From: Diabrotica undecimpunctata
Lineage: Eukaryota; Arthropoda; Insecta; Coleoptera; Chrysomelidae
Assembly (NCBI RefSeq): GCF_040954645.1
Contig: NC_092804.1
Span: 41,693,753-41,757,752, forward strand
Direction: 5' to 3'
Length of the DNA stretch: 64,000 bases
Shown here: positions 34,401 through 44,891 of the stretch, in pieces
Position numbering within the stretch: position 1 is the first letter of the stretch
Layout of the letters: every line of letters starts with the position of its first letter
Program-made: the position numbers and the translations under genes
Notes under the pieces: generated by a model
Seen by the model: the letters and a program-made list of their open reading frames with translations, nothing else
Told to the model about the DNA's origin: nothing
The model's database searches: none

Positions 34401-35339
34401 GTAATAATGATATTTTATTTCCATTACTTTTCATCAAAATATTGATTCAATCCTTCATTTACTATACTTCTATTACAGGTCAAATGTTGTTTATATACAG
34501 CAAACGATGCACCATATACCTATATACCTAATTCTGTTTCTCTTTCTACTCTCTCTTACCTATAGCATTACATATGTAATGATTGTGCAGATTGACTCCC
34601 CTATAAATTTGTAACAGCGAACGTGTGGATAAAAGTATAACTTCTACCGGCAGTTCCACTGGACTGCTACACCCGTTTTTTTTTTCTAAAGCCAAATTGA
34701 GAGCTAGATATAATTGATTTGTTATCCAAATAATTTGTTATACGATCTGTAATTAAGATTTTCAAAATTTTACTTATTATTGGTACTATGGTAATAGGTC
34801 TGTAATGGTCTGGAGCATTTTTATTTCCTTTTTTATGAAGTGGAATTACTTTTGATATTTTGAATACATCAGGCCAGTAACCCTCATTAATACATTTGTT
34901 AAATAATATTGTGAGTGGTTCAATAATTATATCTGGAGATGCCTTAATAATTTTACTGTTAAAACCATAGTAGTCAACACATGAGGAATTTTTTAATCTG
35001 TATATGCATTCTTTCACATCAGATGCTACTATTGGGGCCATAAAGAATGAACTTGACCTTCTAGGTAGCCTGCTAAGATAGTAGTTTATGTCATGCTCAG
35101 AGTTTCCCATTGATTTCGATATAATATATGCTATATTCTTAAAGTATTCGTTAATCTCTTCTGGTGTTAAGTTCAAATTGGACGTAGTATTTTCCTTATA
35201 GGTTTGTTTTTTAACAATACTCCATATTGTCTTACTTTTGTTAGTGGATTTGTTTATTATGTTAGCATAAGTTGTTTTCTTAAATTTCGCAGTTAGCGAT
35301 CAAACCAATAAATAGCACGTTTTTTGCTATTCAAGTTCT

Positions 35340-37045
35340 TTAAAAGAAAACAAATGCTGTATTCTTCACACATAGTTCAAGTGTAAAGTGTATAGGTTCA
35401 AATGTTTTTTAAGAAAATGGTTTGATAGAGAGATTTATAATTATTTAAATAAATTTTTGAATAGCTTTTAGTACTAGTTTAATTAATCATTAGAAATTAT
35501 TAACCTATTAGTAGCTAAATAACGAAAGTCGTTATTAAAATTGCTTATTATCTTGTAATAATATTGTTTGGCTCCCTTTCTTTACGTAGGTACTGTATGA
35601 TGTTTATAGTTTTTGCATCATAACTTGGAAATGCTCTGAGCGCTATTTTATATAAACTTTATCTTACAGATTTTCTTTACTCTTTCGTGTTTAATAATAT
35701 TTTACATTTCTCTAGTAAATACTGTAACGTTACGGACTACACAATTGTATATAATTGTTGATGTAAAACTTAGTCTAAATTCAATCTCTACAATAACTCT
35801 CGGCACATAAATCTTTTGTTTCGTTACGAATATGGAAAACTTTACAGCGCAACGAACTAGCAGCATGAGGTTTTACAAAATTATAACATATACAAAACAA
35901 ATTAGAATGGCTTTTCATAAATGAGCAATTTAGATGCTATTTATAAAATTACAAAACAAAAGTTAATAAACATTCCTTAAAAAATGAACTTATGAGAATT
36001 GTGTAAACGTTTATACTTCAATCTAGTAATACCATCAATAAATGGATAATAATGTACAAGATAGTAAGTATGGTTAAAAAATGCTTTAGAGCTTAAAATT
36101 ATAAATAAAATAATAATAAATAATCTAAAAATTTTTTTGTCACAATCAATGATCATAGAGGTCAATCATAATGAAATGATTTACTTCTAAATATGTTCAC
36201 CAAGAAACTATAAATACTAGCAAACCTATTAAAATAGTACAGATTAGTTAGTATTTTGGCATCGAAGGAGCTGTAGTGAATTTATTAATACATTAGGTAA
36301 TAATAAAAAACTTGGTTAGATTAATTATAAAAATCTGTTGCGTTCCCTGACTATTGTGTTCATAAAAATCTTCTTTGAGCTAACATAACAATAAAAACTA
36401 TTATTTAAACCAAGCGATCGTTAAGCCGTAAAGTTCGTTAAAGGGGTAAAAATAAACTACATACCGGCGTATATTATCGATTGCAATGCATTTTCTGATA
36501 ATATTTCAAAACAGCTTTAAACGAATAACTCACCTTCATTAACCAAAACAAAAATTAACCAAAAAACGGCTAACTTCACTGAACCCATGTTCATAAATAA
36601 GTCTTATCACCAATTATTAAAATTTTTTCGATGAAAATCCGCACTTTACATCGTAGAGTTATTGTTTTGATTCGAAATAACGTCGGCGGCGCGTCTTTTA
36701 AGGGTGAGCCGGGAGAAAGACCGACATTACGTGTCGGGGGTGGTTCGAATACTGAAACGTTGAAAACTGAAACGAGAGTAAAACATTGTTCAATGTGCGC
36801 CGCGTTGACGGATTTTAGATTCCTTCTTATTGGGGGGAAGTAAATGGAAGTGATAAATAGACATAATGCAAGTTTAAGCTAGCAGATCGATTCCTTCATC
36901 AAAGAATCGTTAGGTATGTCATAATATGATATTATTACAAATTAAGTTCTATGAAATTTATCCAGATTCTGTAATAGTTAGCGGATCTTCTCTAATTATT
37001 ACATCTTGTCTTTGTAAGATCTCTTAGCGCGTTATGCTTGTGCCC
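35340..37045. other. No gene recognised; one GC-rich island
   Basis: Mostly AT-rich. The segment 36620-36840 is unusually GC- and CpG-rich, with an open plus frame (36631-36843) that contains GEPGERPTLRVGGGSNTETLKTETRVKH. I cannot assign it; it could be a promoter-like island or part of an unknown repeat. Confidence 0.4.
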
Positions 37046-37049
37046 AGTT

Positions 37050-38000
37050 ATTTATACTATTTGATTATACTCATCTTCTTTTTTAAACTCCATACTTTCT
37101 TTGAGCATTGGAGAGTACCAACTAAATTTGAGTTGTATCCATAGCCATTCAAAAGAGCAAAATAAATCATGCCCTATTCAGACCATTGGTGCAGATTCTT
37201 CAACCGGGATATTCTTAGGCGAACTGTACCTATTGCCGTCTATTTTTCTTTTTGGGATATTTAATAGTAAAAACTATTGCCCCAAATATTCAAGTCTGCA
37301 AAGCTCTCAATTCGTTAAACATCATCCTCCCATCGCTTTCTCGGTCTTCCAATAGGTCTCTTTCCCTGTATTCCTGCACTTAACAGTTTTTGTGGAAGCC
37401 TGTCGTCTTCCATCTTAAATACATGACCCACCTATTGAATATGCTGTAGGCGGACATATAGATAAAGGTGGTTCTTTATATAATAATAGTCTCCCATTTT
37501 TTTACCGCTGTCGCGGCTTTGGGAGTATAGCAGGGTAGTCTGCTATATCTAGGGCCTACGGTATACAAGGAAGGTAACATGGCCAGTGCTACGCTTCAAC
37601 CGTCTATTATTACCCCTGGTTTTACCCAAGGTACTCATTTTTATTCAGGCTGAGTCGACCTGGGGCCTATAGACATTTTTAAAATGTCTAGATGTTCTTG
37701 CCGGCGGTGGGATTCGAACCCCGGACCACCGGCTTGCGAGTCAAGCATCCTACCGCTTGCGCTACGCAGCCCCAGGTGGTTCTTTATACATATTATATAT
37801 TTCGTAATCGTATCTGATTCGTCGCCAGGTCCTAGTATTCGTCTTAGTACCTTTCTTTTAAATATGTTTACAGATTTTTGGGTTAGTACACAAGTTTCAC
37901 ATCAAAAGCTCACTATCAGTTGGATTATGGTCTTGTAGATTAGTATATTAGTCCTTTTATGCACGTCTCGTTTGTAAATGTTTTAAATCGTTTGTAATGT
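37050..38000 (-). pseudogene. LINE C-terminal region, split by a SINE
   Basis: From about 37980 down the minus strand shows KRTNILIYKTIIQLIVS...CETCVLTQKSVNIFKRKVLRRILGP (37810-37960). After the SINE it resumes with QHIQ-VGHVFKMEDDRLPQKLLSAGIQGKRPIGRPRKRWEDDV (37290-37450). Then come decayed text and an AAAAAGAAGATG tail near 37080. The layout is the usual LINE thumb plus GRPRKRW tail. Confidence 0.7.
37481..37773 (-). mobile_element. tRNA-derived SINE with 15-bp target duplication
   Basis: On the minus strand the 5' end has TAGCGCAAGCGG (A box, 37753-37764) and GGTTCGAATCC (perfect B box, 37710-37720), starting 44 bp apart. A 200-bp unrelated body follows, ending in ACTATTATTA. Exact copies of AGGTGGTTCTTTATA flank it at 37466-37480 and 37774-37788. 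The tRNA-like part has a plausible anticodon stem, but its acceptor arms do not pair, so it is a SINE rather than a tRNA gene. Total length is 293 bp. It splits a LINE tail. Confidence 0.9.
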
Positions 38001-38663
38001 GGAAGTTTAAATTCAGTGTATTTTAGGCATATTTATTGCCAAAACTCAAAATAAAAATTTGATACTATTGGTTTTGAAGATTAGGCTCTAATAATGCAAA
38101 TTCCATAGTAACTGGTCAATGAAAGTGATTAATTTTATTGATCTTATCAGAATCGTAAAAAATGACAAAAATTGCACATTTATTTATTTAATAGCTTCAA
38201 AAAACTGACTTTATTTTCGGCAAAATATAAAAACTGCATACGACAGCTGCACTCTTCAAGTTTAAATCACATTTTTATTTTTATTGATAGGAGATTCTTA
38301 TTAACCCTCGAGCGGGCGCGCCCGTGTATTTTGTACACGTCCAATAGAAAAAGTCGTCTAAAAATAGAAGTGTCGTCAATCTGGCGATATCGTCGCGTCT
38401 ATTCGTCCAGTAGAGATCTGTCGTTCGAATAGTTGAGTAATATTTTTTGTTGCAGCTGAGTTTTGTGAGAATTCTTAGAAATACGAGAGTGTGACGGTTT
38501 TGTGTACATAATACACAAGTGTAAGTATTTTATCCATTAATTACAAAAAAGTTGTAATTCGAAATTAAAGTCAAATTAACTTTAGTTTTACTTTATTTTA
38601 GGTTGAACAGGATATTGTAACATAATTGAGAAGGAATATAACGCTACGCTGAGAGAATATCAT

Positions 38664-38720
38664 GTAAGAATTTAATTGCATTGTTATATTATTTGTGTGT
38701 TACTTTTTTTATTTTTGCAG
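38664..38720 (+). other. Probable 57-bp intron that creates the start codon
   Basis: The sequence CAT is followed by GTAAGAATTT and, 57 bp later, by TTTTTTATTTTTGCAG and GGCTAGAAAG. Joining the flanks would give ATG GCT AGA AAG AAG in frame with the transposase start. Donor, polypyrimidine tract and acceptor all look standard. This is inferred from sequence only. Confidence 0.5.
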
Positions 38721-40469
38721 GGCTAGAAAGAAGTTTTTAACTGAGGCTGAGTTATATAAAATTCTTAATGAAGACCCAGAAACAGAAACTAGTGAAATAG
38801 AATATTCCGATGAATCTGAGACAGATGAAGAAATAATACACCATGATGACCACAATTCTGAATCTGAACAAGAACAGAATGACTACAACAGAGCCAGTAA
38901 CTTCGAGGATAATACTGCAGTAAGTACGACTGCTTTCGAATATTTTCAAGGTAAAGATTAAAAATACTGCATTGCGTAAGACTCCGCTGTCGTCGCAATC
39001 AAAAATTAAAAAGAAAAATATTATCAAAATACTTCCAGGACCAAAGGCAGTGGCTTCAAAAGTGACCTCAGAACTTTCAGCTTTTGAAAAAATTATAGAT
39101 TCTGATATATTAGAGAACATCGTACAATTTACCAATTTGTACATTGATAGTAAAAAAGAATCTGTTCAATATAAAAGAGAACGAGATATGAAACATACTT
39201 CAAAAAGTTAAATAATGGCGTTACTGGGAGTGCTTTATCTCCTAGGCACTAAAAAGGCTAACCATACTAACGCACTTGATCTTTGGACATCTGATGGAAC
39301 AGGTATAGAAATTCTTAGAGCTGTAATGAGTTACTTTTATTTTTGTTACGTTCAATGCGCTTTGATGATAAAACCACAAGACATGAACGGAAAATATATG
39401 ACAAACTTGCACCAATTAGAAAAATATTGGACGCATTTGTTAGTTACTGTAAAAATTCCTATAATCTTGGTGAATTTGTTACAATAGACGAAAAACTAGA
39501 AGGACTCAGAGGACGTTGTAGTTTCATCCAGTATTTACTAAATAAACCAGCAAAATACGGTATCAAGCAGTTCATATTGGGCGATGCACAAACTTACTTT
39601 GTTGGAAATTTAGAGGTTTATTATGGACGGCAACCTGAGGGCCTTATGCTGTATCAAACTCTCCCAGTGATATCGTAGATAGGCTTATTGATTATATAAA
39701 AGGTTCAAATCGCAATTTGAAAACCGATAATTGGTATACCAGTTATCTTTTAGCTATTTCCCTTTTGGAAAATAAAATAACTAAAATAATTGGCACTTTG
39801 AGAAAAAACAAAAGGGAAATACCTATTGAATTTTTACCCCAAAAACAAAAATAAGTGGGAACGTCACTCTTTGGATTCCAGAAAAATGTCACTTTGGTTT
39901 CTTTTGTTCCAAAAAAAAGTAAGTCGGTCATACTTTTATCCACGATGCATGACATTGCCACCGTAGACGTCGAAACTAAAAAACCAGAAATTATTCTAGA
40001 TTATAATGCCACAAAAGGCGGTGTGGATACTATTGACCAAATGTGTGCATCATATTCTGTAAAAAGAATAACCAGAAGATGGCCACTAATTATTTTTTTT
40101 TCTCTAATGGATATGGCGGGTATCAACGCGCAGGTGTTGTTTTGTGCCAATAAAACAAATCCCAAAATATGTCGCCGAATTTTTCTAAAGAATTTAAGCT
40201 TGAGTTTAATGAAAGTACATCTTTCAGAAATAGAGACAATGCGATATCTTCCTCAGGATATTCAAGATTTTCTAATGAAATTTAAATCATGTGAAGAACC
40301 TACTAGAACAGAAGTGCAAAGCTCTAGAAAACGTGGACATTGAGCAACATGTCCAGGCTTAAAAAATTCCAGCACAACAGTTAGATGTGGGCTATGTAGA
40401 ATATTTGTATGTAAAATGCATTCAGAAACCACAATTACCCGCGTAAAATGTAAGAACAATGAACGGTAG
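38721..40469 (+). pseudogene. piggyBac transposase, inactivated
   Basis: Pieces in order: an acidic N terminus (ARKKFLTEAELYKILNED, then Glu/Asp-rich, 38721-38961), IMALLGVLYLLGTKKANHTNALDLWTSDGTGIEI (39212-39330), and FDDKTTRHERKIYDKLAPIRKILDAF. Next is FVTIDEKLEGLRGRCSFIQYLLNKPAKYGIKQF (catalytic Asp in TIDE, 39475-39575), then ILGDAQTYFVGNLEVYYGRQ and RNLKTDNWYTSYLLA (second Asp, about 39715-39760). Then follow FVPKKSKSVILLSTMHD and DYNATKGGVDTIDQM (third Asp region, 40000-40040). The end is a Cys-rich RCGLCRIFVCKMHSETT zinc motif (40383-40440). Frameshifts and a stop at 39209 inactivate it. The conserved Asp residues are still present. Confidence 0.88.
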
Positions 40470-40679
40470 CAATCAGAAGAAATAGAGTGAAGTAACCCGT
40501 AGGTACATGTTTTATGTTTATTATTTTATGTAACAATAAACTATTTTTGTAAATCGTGGTTGTCATTTTGTTAAAACGCACTAAATTTAATAAAATCAAC
40601 TAAAATGTGTTTTGTTTACAAAATACACAGCGCGCCCGGTTCTGAAACGGTAGTTGGCGCGCCTGCTGTAGGGTTAAAA

Positions 40680-41760
40680 GATTTCGAATTTTTATCGTCG
40701 AGTACATACAAATTTTATATAAAAATTTGATTTTGCGCGTGTATCTGTCATTCAAAACCGACGCTTGCTTTAACCACTGTTGCTAAGAGAACGGGTTATT
40801 CTACACAAAAAGTGTTGATAAACATTGTTCAAAACGGTCTCAGCTACATTTCTTGTTTAAAACATTTTGATGTTTTCCGTTTTCCCATTACGAGGGGGGT
40901 TTTAGGGGGAAGCCCGGGGGTAAAAGTGATAAACTTTTTTTGCATCTTTTTGAGGTCATAAAATTGATATTATCAGCAAAATTTAGCTTGTTCGTATAAT
41001 TTTTAGAGATTCAGTGGCAGTTTCCCCTTTGGCGACTATGATTTAAAGCTACTTGCGATAAATTTTCCCATGAAATCAATCATTTTTTCATCTCTATACT
41101 GGGCTATTTACTTTATTCATTTGAAAAGGACCCACCCTCAATATTTCAGAAAATCGACATATTAAAAAAACCGACACAGTCAATTTTTAAATTTAGTTTT
41201 GCTTTTTTGTATTGTAATATTAAACGCAGCAAGTTTACTTTTGTTTTTAAAAATGGACAAAACATGTTTATTTTTTAAAGTTTACTTTAAGCAGGCGTGA
41301 AAAAATGTTCGGATTACTACCAGGTTTTATGACTTTTTAACTCGAGTTAAAATGTCCTCTTCAATTCTTGTTGAAGATGTGCTTGATTTGGATACCTGTA
41401 CATTATAAATAATAATACTCTTTTCACGTGATTTACGTTCTTCGACTTCATGGAGGCCAGAGAGATAGTAAAGATAAAGAACAATAGATGATATAGAACG
41501 AGGCAAGTGATGGGTTTGTAGAAAAAATATTCCAATTAAACTAAAAGGCAAATTTGATAAAACTGTAAAAGAACTGCAGTGTATGATAAGGACTGTTTCT
41601 GGAGAAAACGAAGAACAACGAATGCACAAATGAGTGGGGTGACAAAAAAGGATAAAATTATGGTAAATAATAAAACAAAAAAAGGATATTACAGTAGGCG
41701 GTACAAGAGACTAGCGCGAAACTCTTTTCTATATTTTTAAAATTTAAATAGCATTTTTAA
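40680..41760. other. No gene recognised; possible LINE ORF1 scrap
   Basis: Mostly AT-rich. The minus strand at about 41330-41480 reads EVEERKSREKSIIIYNVQVSKSS...RIEED. This resembles the RR.+NIIIFNVPES stretch at the start of LINE ORF1 coiled-coil proteins. The match is short and not secure. Confidence 0.3.
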
Positions 41761-41929
41761 ATTTTTTTTTTTTTTATTTCAACTTTAACGTGCTCGGCTA
41801 CTATGGCCACTTACACAGGTACTATAACATGAATTTTTATTACACAAACATTAAGTGTTACATTAAGAATATCTTACAATAATACGGAATGATAATAATA
41901 TGTTATACAATGTCTAAATTAAAATCTAA

Positions 41930-42184
41930 TTATATTTTTTGATATAAGTGTTCATCTCTAAGGAATTGTAGCACAGCTTTTATTTGGTAAGGGTTGCTTA
42001 GGATATCTCGTACTTTACTTTTGAGTTTGTATTGTAATCTTCTGACCAAATGTTGATGGCATTCAGTGAGAATATGTTTGATTGTCAAATATGATTGGCA
42101 GATTTGACAGGAGGGACGGATGCTAGAGGACATTAGGTAGCCGTGTGTGAGTTTTGAATGTCCTATCCGAAGTCGTCTTATCAC
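41930..42184 (-). pseudogene. LINE ORF2 C-terminal zinc motif
   Basis: It contains RRLRIGHSKLTHGYLMSS...CQICQSYLTIKHILTECHQH, the RIGH and CX2C...HX4C signature that ends ORF2 of this LINE type. The frame equals that of the RNase H piece upstream, with a gap around 42185-42283 where one or more stops lie. Confidence 0.8.
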
Positions 42185-42283
42185 AATGAGATCTCGTCTT
42201 GAGAGGGCTGAATAGTCAAATGTAGGCTGACTGGTTATTGACGGTTGTATTTCGTGTAAGATCGAACGGTTAGAGTTCCAATG

Positions 42284-42607
42284 CTACTGCCAAAGGAGTC
42301 TGGTTCTTCTTTTAATATATGATTTTGGGTCCTTACAAATTTGAATTTTATCGGTGATTTCAGGTGATGCTGTAGCAAGTTTAGCATAGTGATCTGCAAT
42401 TTCATTGCCTTCTATACCAATATGAGATGGCAGCCAGATTATGGTAACTGTTATGTTTTGGGACAAGATAATTTGGTAAGAGTCTAGGATCTTTTGGACG
42501 ATTGGATGATCAGTAAATATATTTTTGATAGAATAGATTGATGCTAAAGAGTCTGTGCATATGGCAACCTGCTTATTAGGTGGAGATATATGGTTAAAAG
42601 CTTGCAA
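42284..42607 (-). pseudogene. LINE ORF2 RNase H domain
   Basis: RNase H motifs ICTDSLASIYSI, IIWLPSHIGIEGNEIADHYAK are present with catalytic Asp and His residues. The first motif (YTDA) lies upstream near 42715, where a TAA breaks the frame. RNase H removes the RNA strand during reverse transcription. The domain lies between the thumb and the C-terminal zinc motif, as in I/LOA elements. Confidence 0.85.
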
Positions 42608-43019
42608 TATACTAAATAATTCGCCAGTATGAACGCTGCTGATGGCTGGTATAAGTGATGACTTAATTAGTAAATGAGAGGTTGTAACGGAGCAGCCTAC
42701 TCCTGTGTCATTTTTTTAGGCATCCGTGTATAATATTAGGTCGTATTTATTTGTATCTATAATGTCTTTAAATGCATTTATAATGATCTCTTTCGGATGT
42801 TTATTTTTATCGAAGTTGGTGAGCGAGGTGTTAAATTTGGGCGTGGATATGATCCAAGGAGGAGATGGAGGAAAATAAAGAGGAAGGGTATGTGTAAGAG
42901 AGATATCATTAAGTGTCTATGCTAAAATTAGTGGAATAGGTTTTATTGGTGGTAAGAAATTGGTATTGTGTAAATTATACGTAGACATTACAAATAAGGG
43001 ATGCACTGGATTAAAGGGG

Positions 43020-43430
43020 TTAGCTGATACCGATGCTGCATAAGAGAGTAGCAGTTGTTTTCGTCTTATACAAAGAGGAGTTAGCTTCGCAATAAAGATT
43101 ATCTACAGTACTAGATCGAAAAGCGCCAATACAAAGACGAAGGGCTGTGTTGTGAATTGAGTTTAGAAGGTTAATATATGTTTTGGAGGCGGATATATAT
43201 ATGTGACAACCATAATCTAGCTTGGAGCGTATTAGTGATCTGTATATTTTAAGAAGTGAGTTTTCGTCAGATCCCCAATAATGATGTGATAGAGTTTTTA
43301 TTATGTTTAGTCTTATGCTCGTTTCTCTTTTTATTGCAAATATATGTTGCTTCCAAGTTAGTCGTGAGTCAAACGTTAACCCGAGAATTTTGCATTGTTT
43401 AACAACAGGAGGAGGGACATTGTTGATCAA
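43020..43430 (-). pseudogene. LINE ORF2 RT thumb region
   Basis: It reads PPPVVKQCKILGLTFDSRLTWKQHI, KTLSHHYWGSD, LLKIYRSLIRSKLDYGCHIY and ASKTYINLLNSIHNTALRLCIGAFRSS. This is the conserved region after the RT palm. The frame differs from that of the palm (43591-44862). The causes appear to be one extra base in a T-run near 43585 and a local 68-bp-offset duplication at 43447-43569. Confidence 0.85.
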
Positions 43431-43446
43431 AATAAGTGGAGATGAA

Positions 43447-43569
43447 GAAAGGGGACGTCTACTAAAGTTTATAATTTTAGATTTTACATAGGATAAAGAT
43501 AGGATAGAGATGGAGAAAGGGGACGTCTACTAAAGTTTATAATTTTAGATTTTACATAGGATAAAGATA
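43447..43569. repeat. Local tandem duplication (offset 68 bp)
   Basis: GAAAGGGGACGTCTACTAAA through TTACATAGGATAAAGATA occurs at 43447-43501 and again at 43515-43569 without visible differences. Because 68 is not a multiple of three, it breaks ORF2 of the surrounding LINE. The lack of differences suggests a recent event. Confidence 0.85.
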
Positions 43570-43590
43570 ACCCCATGTCACTAGTTTTTT

Positions 43591-44862
43591 TTAAAGTGTG
43601 TCAACAGCAGTTTGAATAAGCTTCAAGGTGGTAGAAGAGTTTTGTCCATGACAGTAAATTACTAGATCATCAGCATACATGATATGTTTAATAGGGGAAA
43701 TGAGGTGAGAGCATAAATCACTTATTGCTAGATTAAAAAGTGTAGGATTTAGTACCGATCCCTGAGGTACGCCATCAGTTTGAGTATGAGTAGAAGATAA
43801 AATACCGTTGACAGAGACTCTGAACGATCTAGAAGATATAAAATTTCGTATGAAGTTAAATATATTACCATTAATATTAAGAAGGATAAGTTTGTTTAAT
43901 ATACATTGCCTACTTATAGTGTCAAAAGCACCTTCAATATCAAATATGGCAGCTACGACTTCTTGTCTTTTGTTTAAGGCCTCTGATATATGAGTTTGGA
44001 GGATTACAAGGTTGTCTTGGGTTGAACGGTTCTGACGAAATCCTGACTGTTCACTAGCAAATATCTTATGTTTTTCAATGAACCATAGGAGTCTTTTATT
44101 AATCATTTTTTCGAATATTTTGCACATCGTACAAGTTAGTGATATAGGTCTATAAGAGTTGGCCAAGGAACGTTCTAGGTTAGGCTTTTTAATAGGTATT
44201 ACGATAGAGGTTTGCCATTGATTGGGAAATTGGTTAGATGACCAGATTAAATTATACATCTCAAGTATTTTGAGTAGGCTACAGTTTGAGAGCTTTTTGA
44301 ATAATATGTAAGGAATGTCGTCAGGACCAGCGGCATTGTTTTTACAAGTTTGAATAACTGATACTAGTTCTTCAAAAAGAAAGGGAGAATTAAGATGTGT
44401 GATGTCCATTATTGTTTCGGGTGAGGAACAGGGTGGGGCGTTAGGTAATGGTTTTCGTAAGGAGGTATCTATTTTACTTTTGAATTTAGTGTCGAAGTGC
44501 GTTGCTAGGGTTTCACCGATTTCTTGATTGTCAGTGATTGTAGTGTTATTTACAGCAATACTAGAGATTTTGAGGTTGGTGTTGTTTCCTTGGATTTGCC
44601 TAATCTTTTTCCAGAGATCCGCCGGATTGGTGCTTGAATTAATAGAGGATACATATTCTCTCCAAGATGATTTTTTACTTTGTTTTATAATAAATCGGGC
44701 TTTGGCTCTGGTTGTCTTTAGTTCAATAAGATCCTTCAGATTTTTGTTTTTACGGTAATTTTTAAGAGCTAATTTTTGTTGTTCTGTTGCAGTTTGGCAA
44801 GATGTATTCCACCAAGGTACTGCCTTTGTTTTATGGGAAATACTATTTTTGCCTATGTGCAA
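43591..44862 (-). CDS. LINE ORF2 reverse transcriptase palm (423-residue piece)
   Basis: Core blocks are intact: CSLLKILEMYNLIWSSNQFPNQWQ, VIPIKKPNLERSLANSYRPISLT, ASEQSGFRQNRSTQDNLVILQ, AAIFDIEGAFDTI (first catalytic Asp), DGVPQGSVLNPTLFNLAISDL and HIMYADDLVIY (catalytic YADD). It would copy LINE RNA at a nicked target. The frame is closed by one shift near 44900 from the endonuclease and another near 43590 from the thumb, so the whole ORF2 is not translatable as one protein. The undamaged catalytic blocks suggest moderate age. Confidence 0.88.
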   Translation of the reverse strand: MHIGKNSISHKTKAVPWWNTSCQTATEQQKLALKNYRKNKNLKDLIELKTTRAKARFIIKQSKKSSWREYVSSINSSTNPADLWKKIRQIQGNNTNLKISSIAVNNTTITDNQEIGETLATHFDTKFKSKIDTSLRKPLPNAPPCSSPETIMDITHLNSPFLFEELVSVIQTCKNNAAGPDDIPYILFKKLSNCSLLKILEMYNLIWSSNQFPNQWQTSIVIPIKKPNLERSLANSYRPISLTCTMCKIFEKMINKRLLWFIEKHKIFASEQSGFRQNRSTQDNLVILQTHISEALNKRQEVVAAIFDIEGAFDTISRQCILNKLILLNINGNIFNFIRNFISSRSFRVSVNGILSSTHTQTDGVPQGSVLNPTLFNLAISDLCSHLISPIKHIMYADDLVIYCHGQNSSTTLKLIQTAVDTL

Positions 44863-44891
44863 ATTTGCAGCTTTCAGTATGGAATCTGTGA

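Larger units (their letters stand above)
32506..34644. mobile_element. DNA element with ~75-bp imperfect inverted ends
   Basis: The left end (32506-32585) and the right end (34560-34644) are inverted copies. Both begin GAAGTTATAC and share AAATTT, GGGGAGT-like and ATCATTACATATGTAA blocks, about 70-75% alike by eye. The element sits exactly between RT codons for GFRKKK and STTKALL of the surrounding LINE. It holds a TA microsatellite (32711-32757), a tRNA-like SINE head (32940) and a LINE tail (33850-34400) but no transposase that I can read. On the right about 30 bp beyond the matching part (to 34675) has no partner on the left. The true termini and target duplication are therefore unsettled. 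Confidence 0.6.
32143..35335 (-). pseudogene. Jockey/CR1-like LINE reverse transcriptase, split by a DNA element
   Basis: Minus-strand reading starts near 35330 (INKSTNKSKTIWSIV-like pre-RT text) and continues in the frame 34667-35176. There it shows LTPEEINEYFKNIA, LKNSSCVDYYGFNSKII, GYWPDVFKISKVIPLHKKGNK, YRPITIVPIISKILK and SSSQFGFRKKK. After a ~2.15-kb insertion the protein resumes at about 32490 with STTKALL and EQIVHGLDADEP, DLTKAFACVD, LLIKLEYYGISG and VSQGSVLGPLLFLILYI (32210-32455). The YADD block and everything after it are lost at the TA repeat. Confidence 0.75.
38305..40673 (+). mobile_element. Full-length piggyBac-like transposon, TTAA target
   Basis: The element is bounded by TTAA at 38301-38304 and 40674-40677. 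The ends are CCCTCGAGCGGGCGCGCC and, inverted, CCCTACAGCAGGCGCGCC: 14 of 18 positions agree. A second inverted motif, TGTATTTTGT, lies just inside both ends. At 2369 bp it has the normal size of an autonomous piggyBac. The encoded transposase is broken (see 38721-40469). Confidence 0.93.

Noticed and set aside
37690..37773. Functional tRNA gene on the minus strand
   Set aside because: A and B boxes are good, but the acceptor ends do not pair, a SINE body follows and a 15-bp duplication flanks the unit.
37684..37938. Open plus-strand frame of 84 residues
   Set aside because: It lies across the antisense of the SINE head (B-box region) and the LINE junction, so it is not a gene.
38695..38720. 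Start of the piggyBac frame at 38695
   Set aside because: The translated MCYFFYFC text is the intron's polypyrimidine tract; the coding part starts after the acceptor at 38720.
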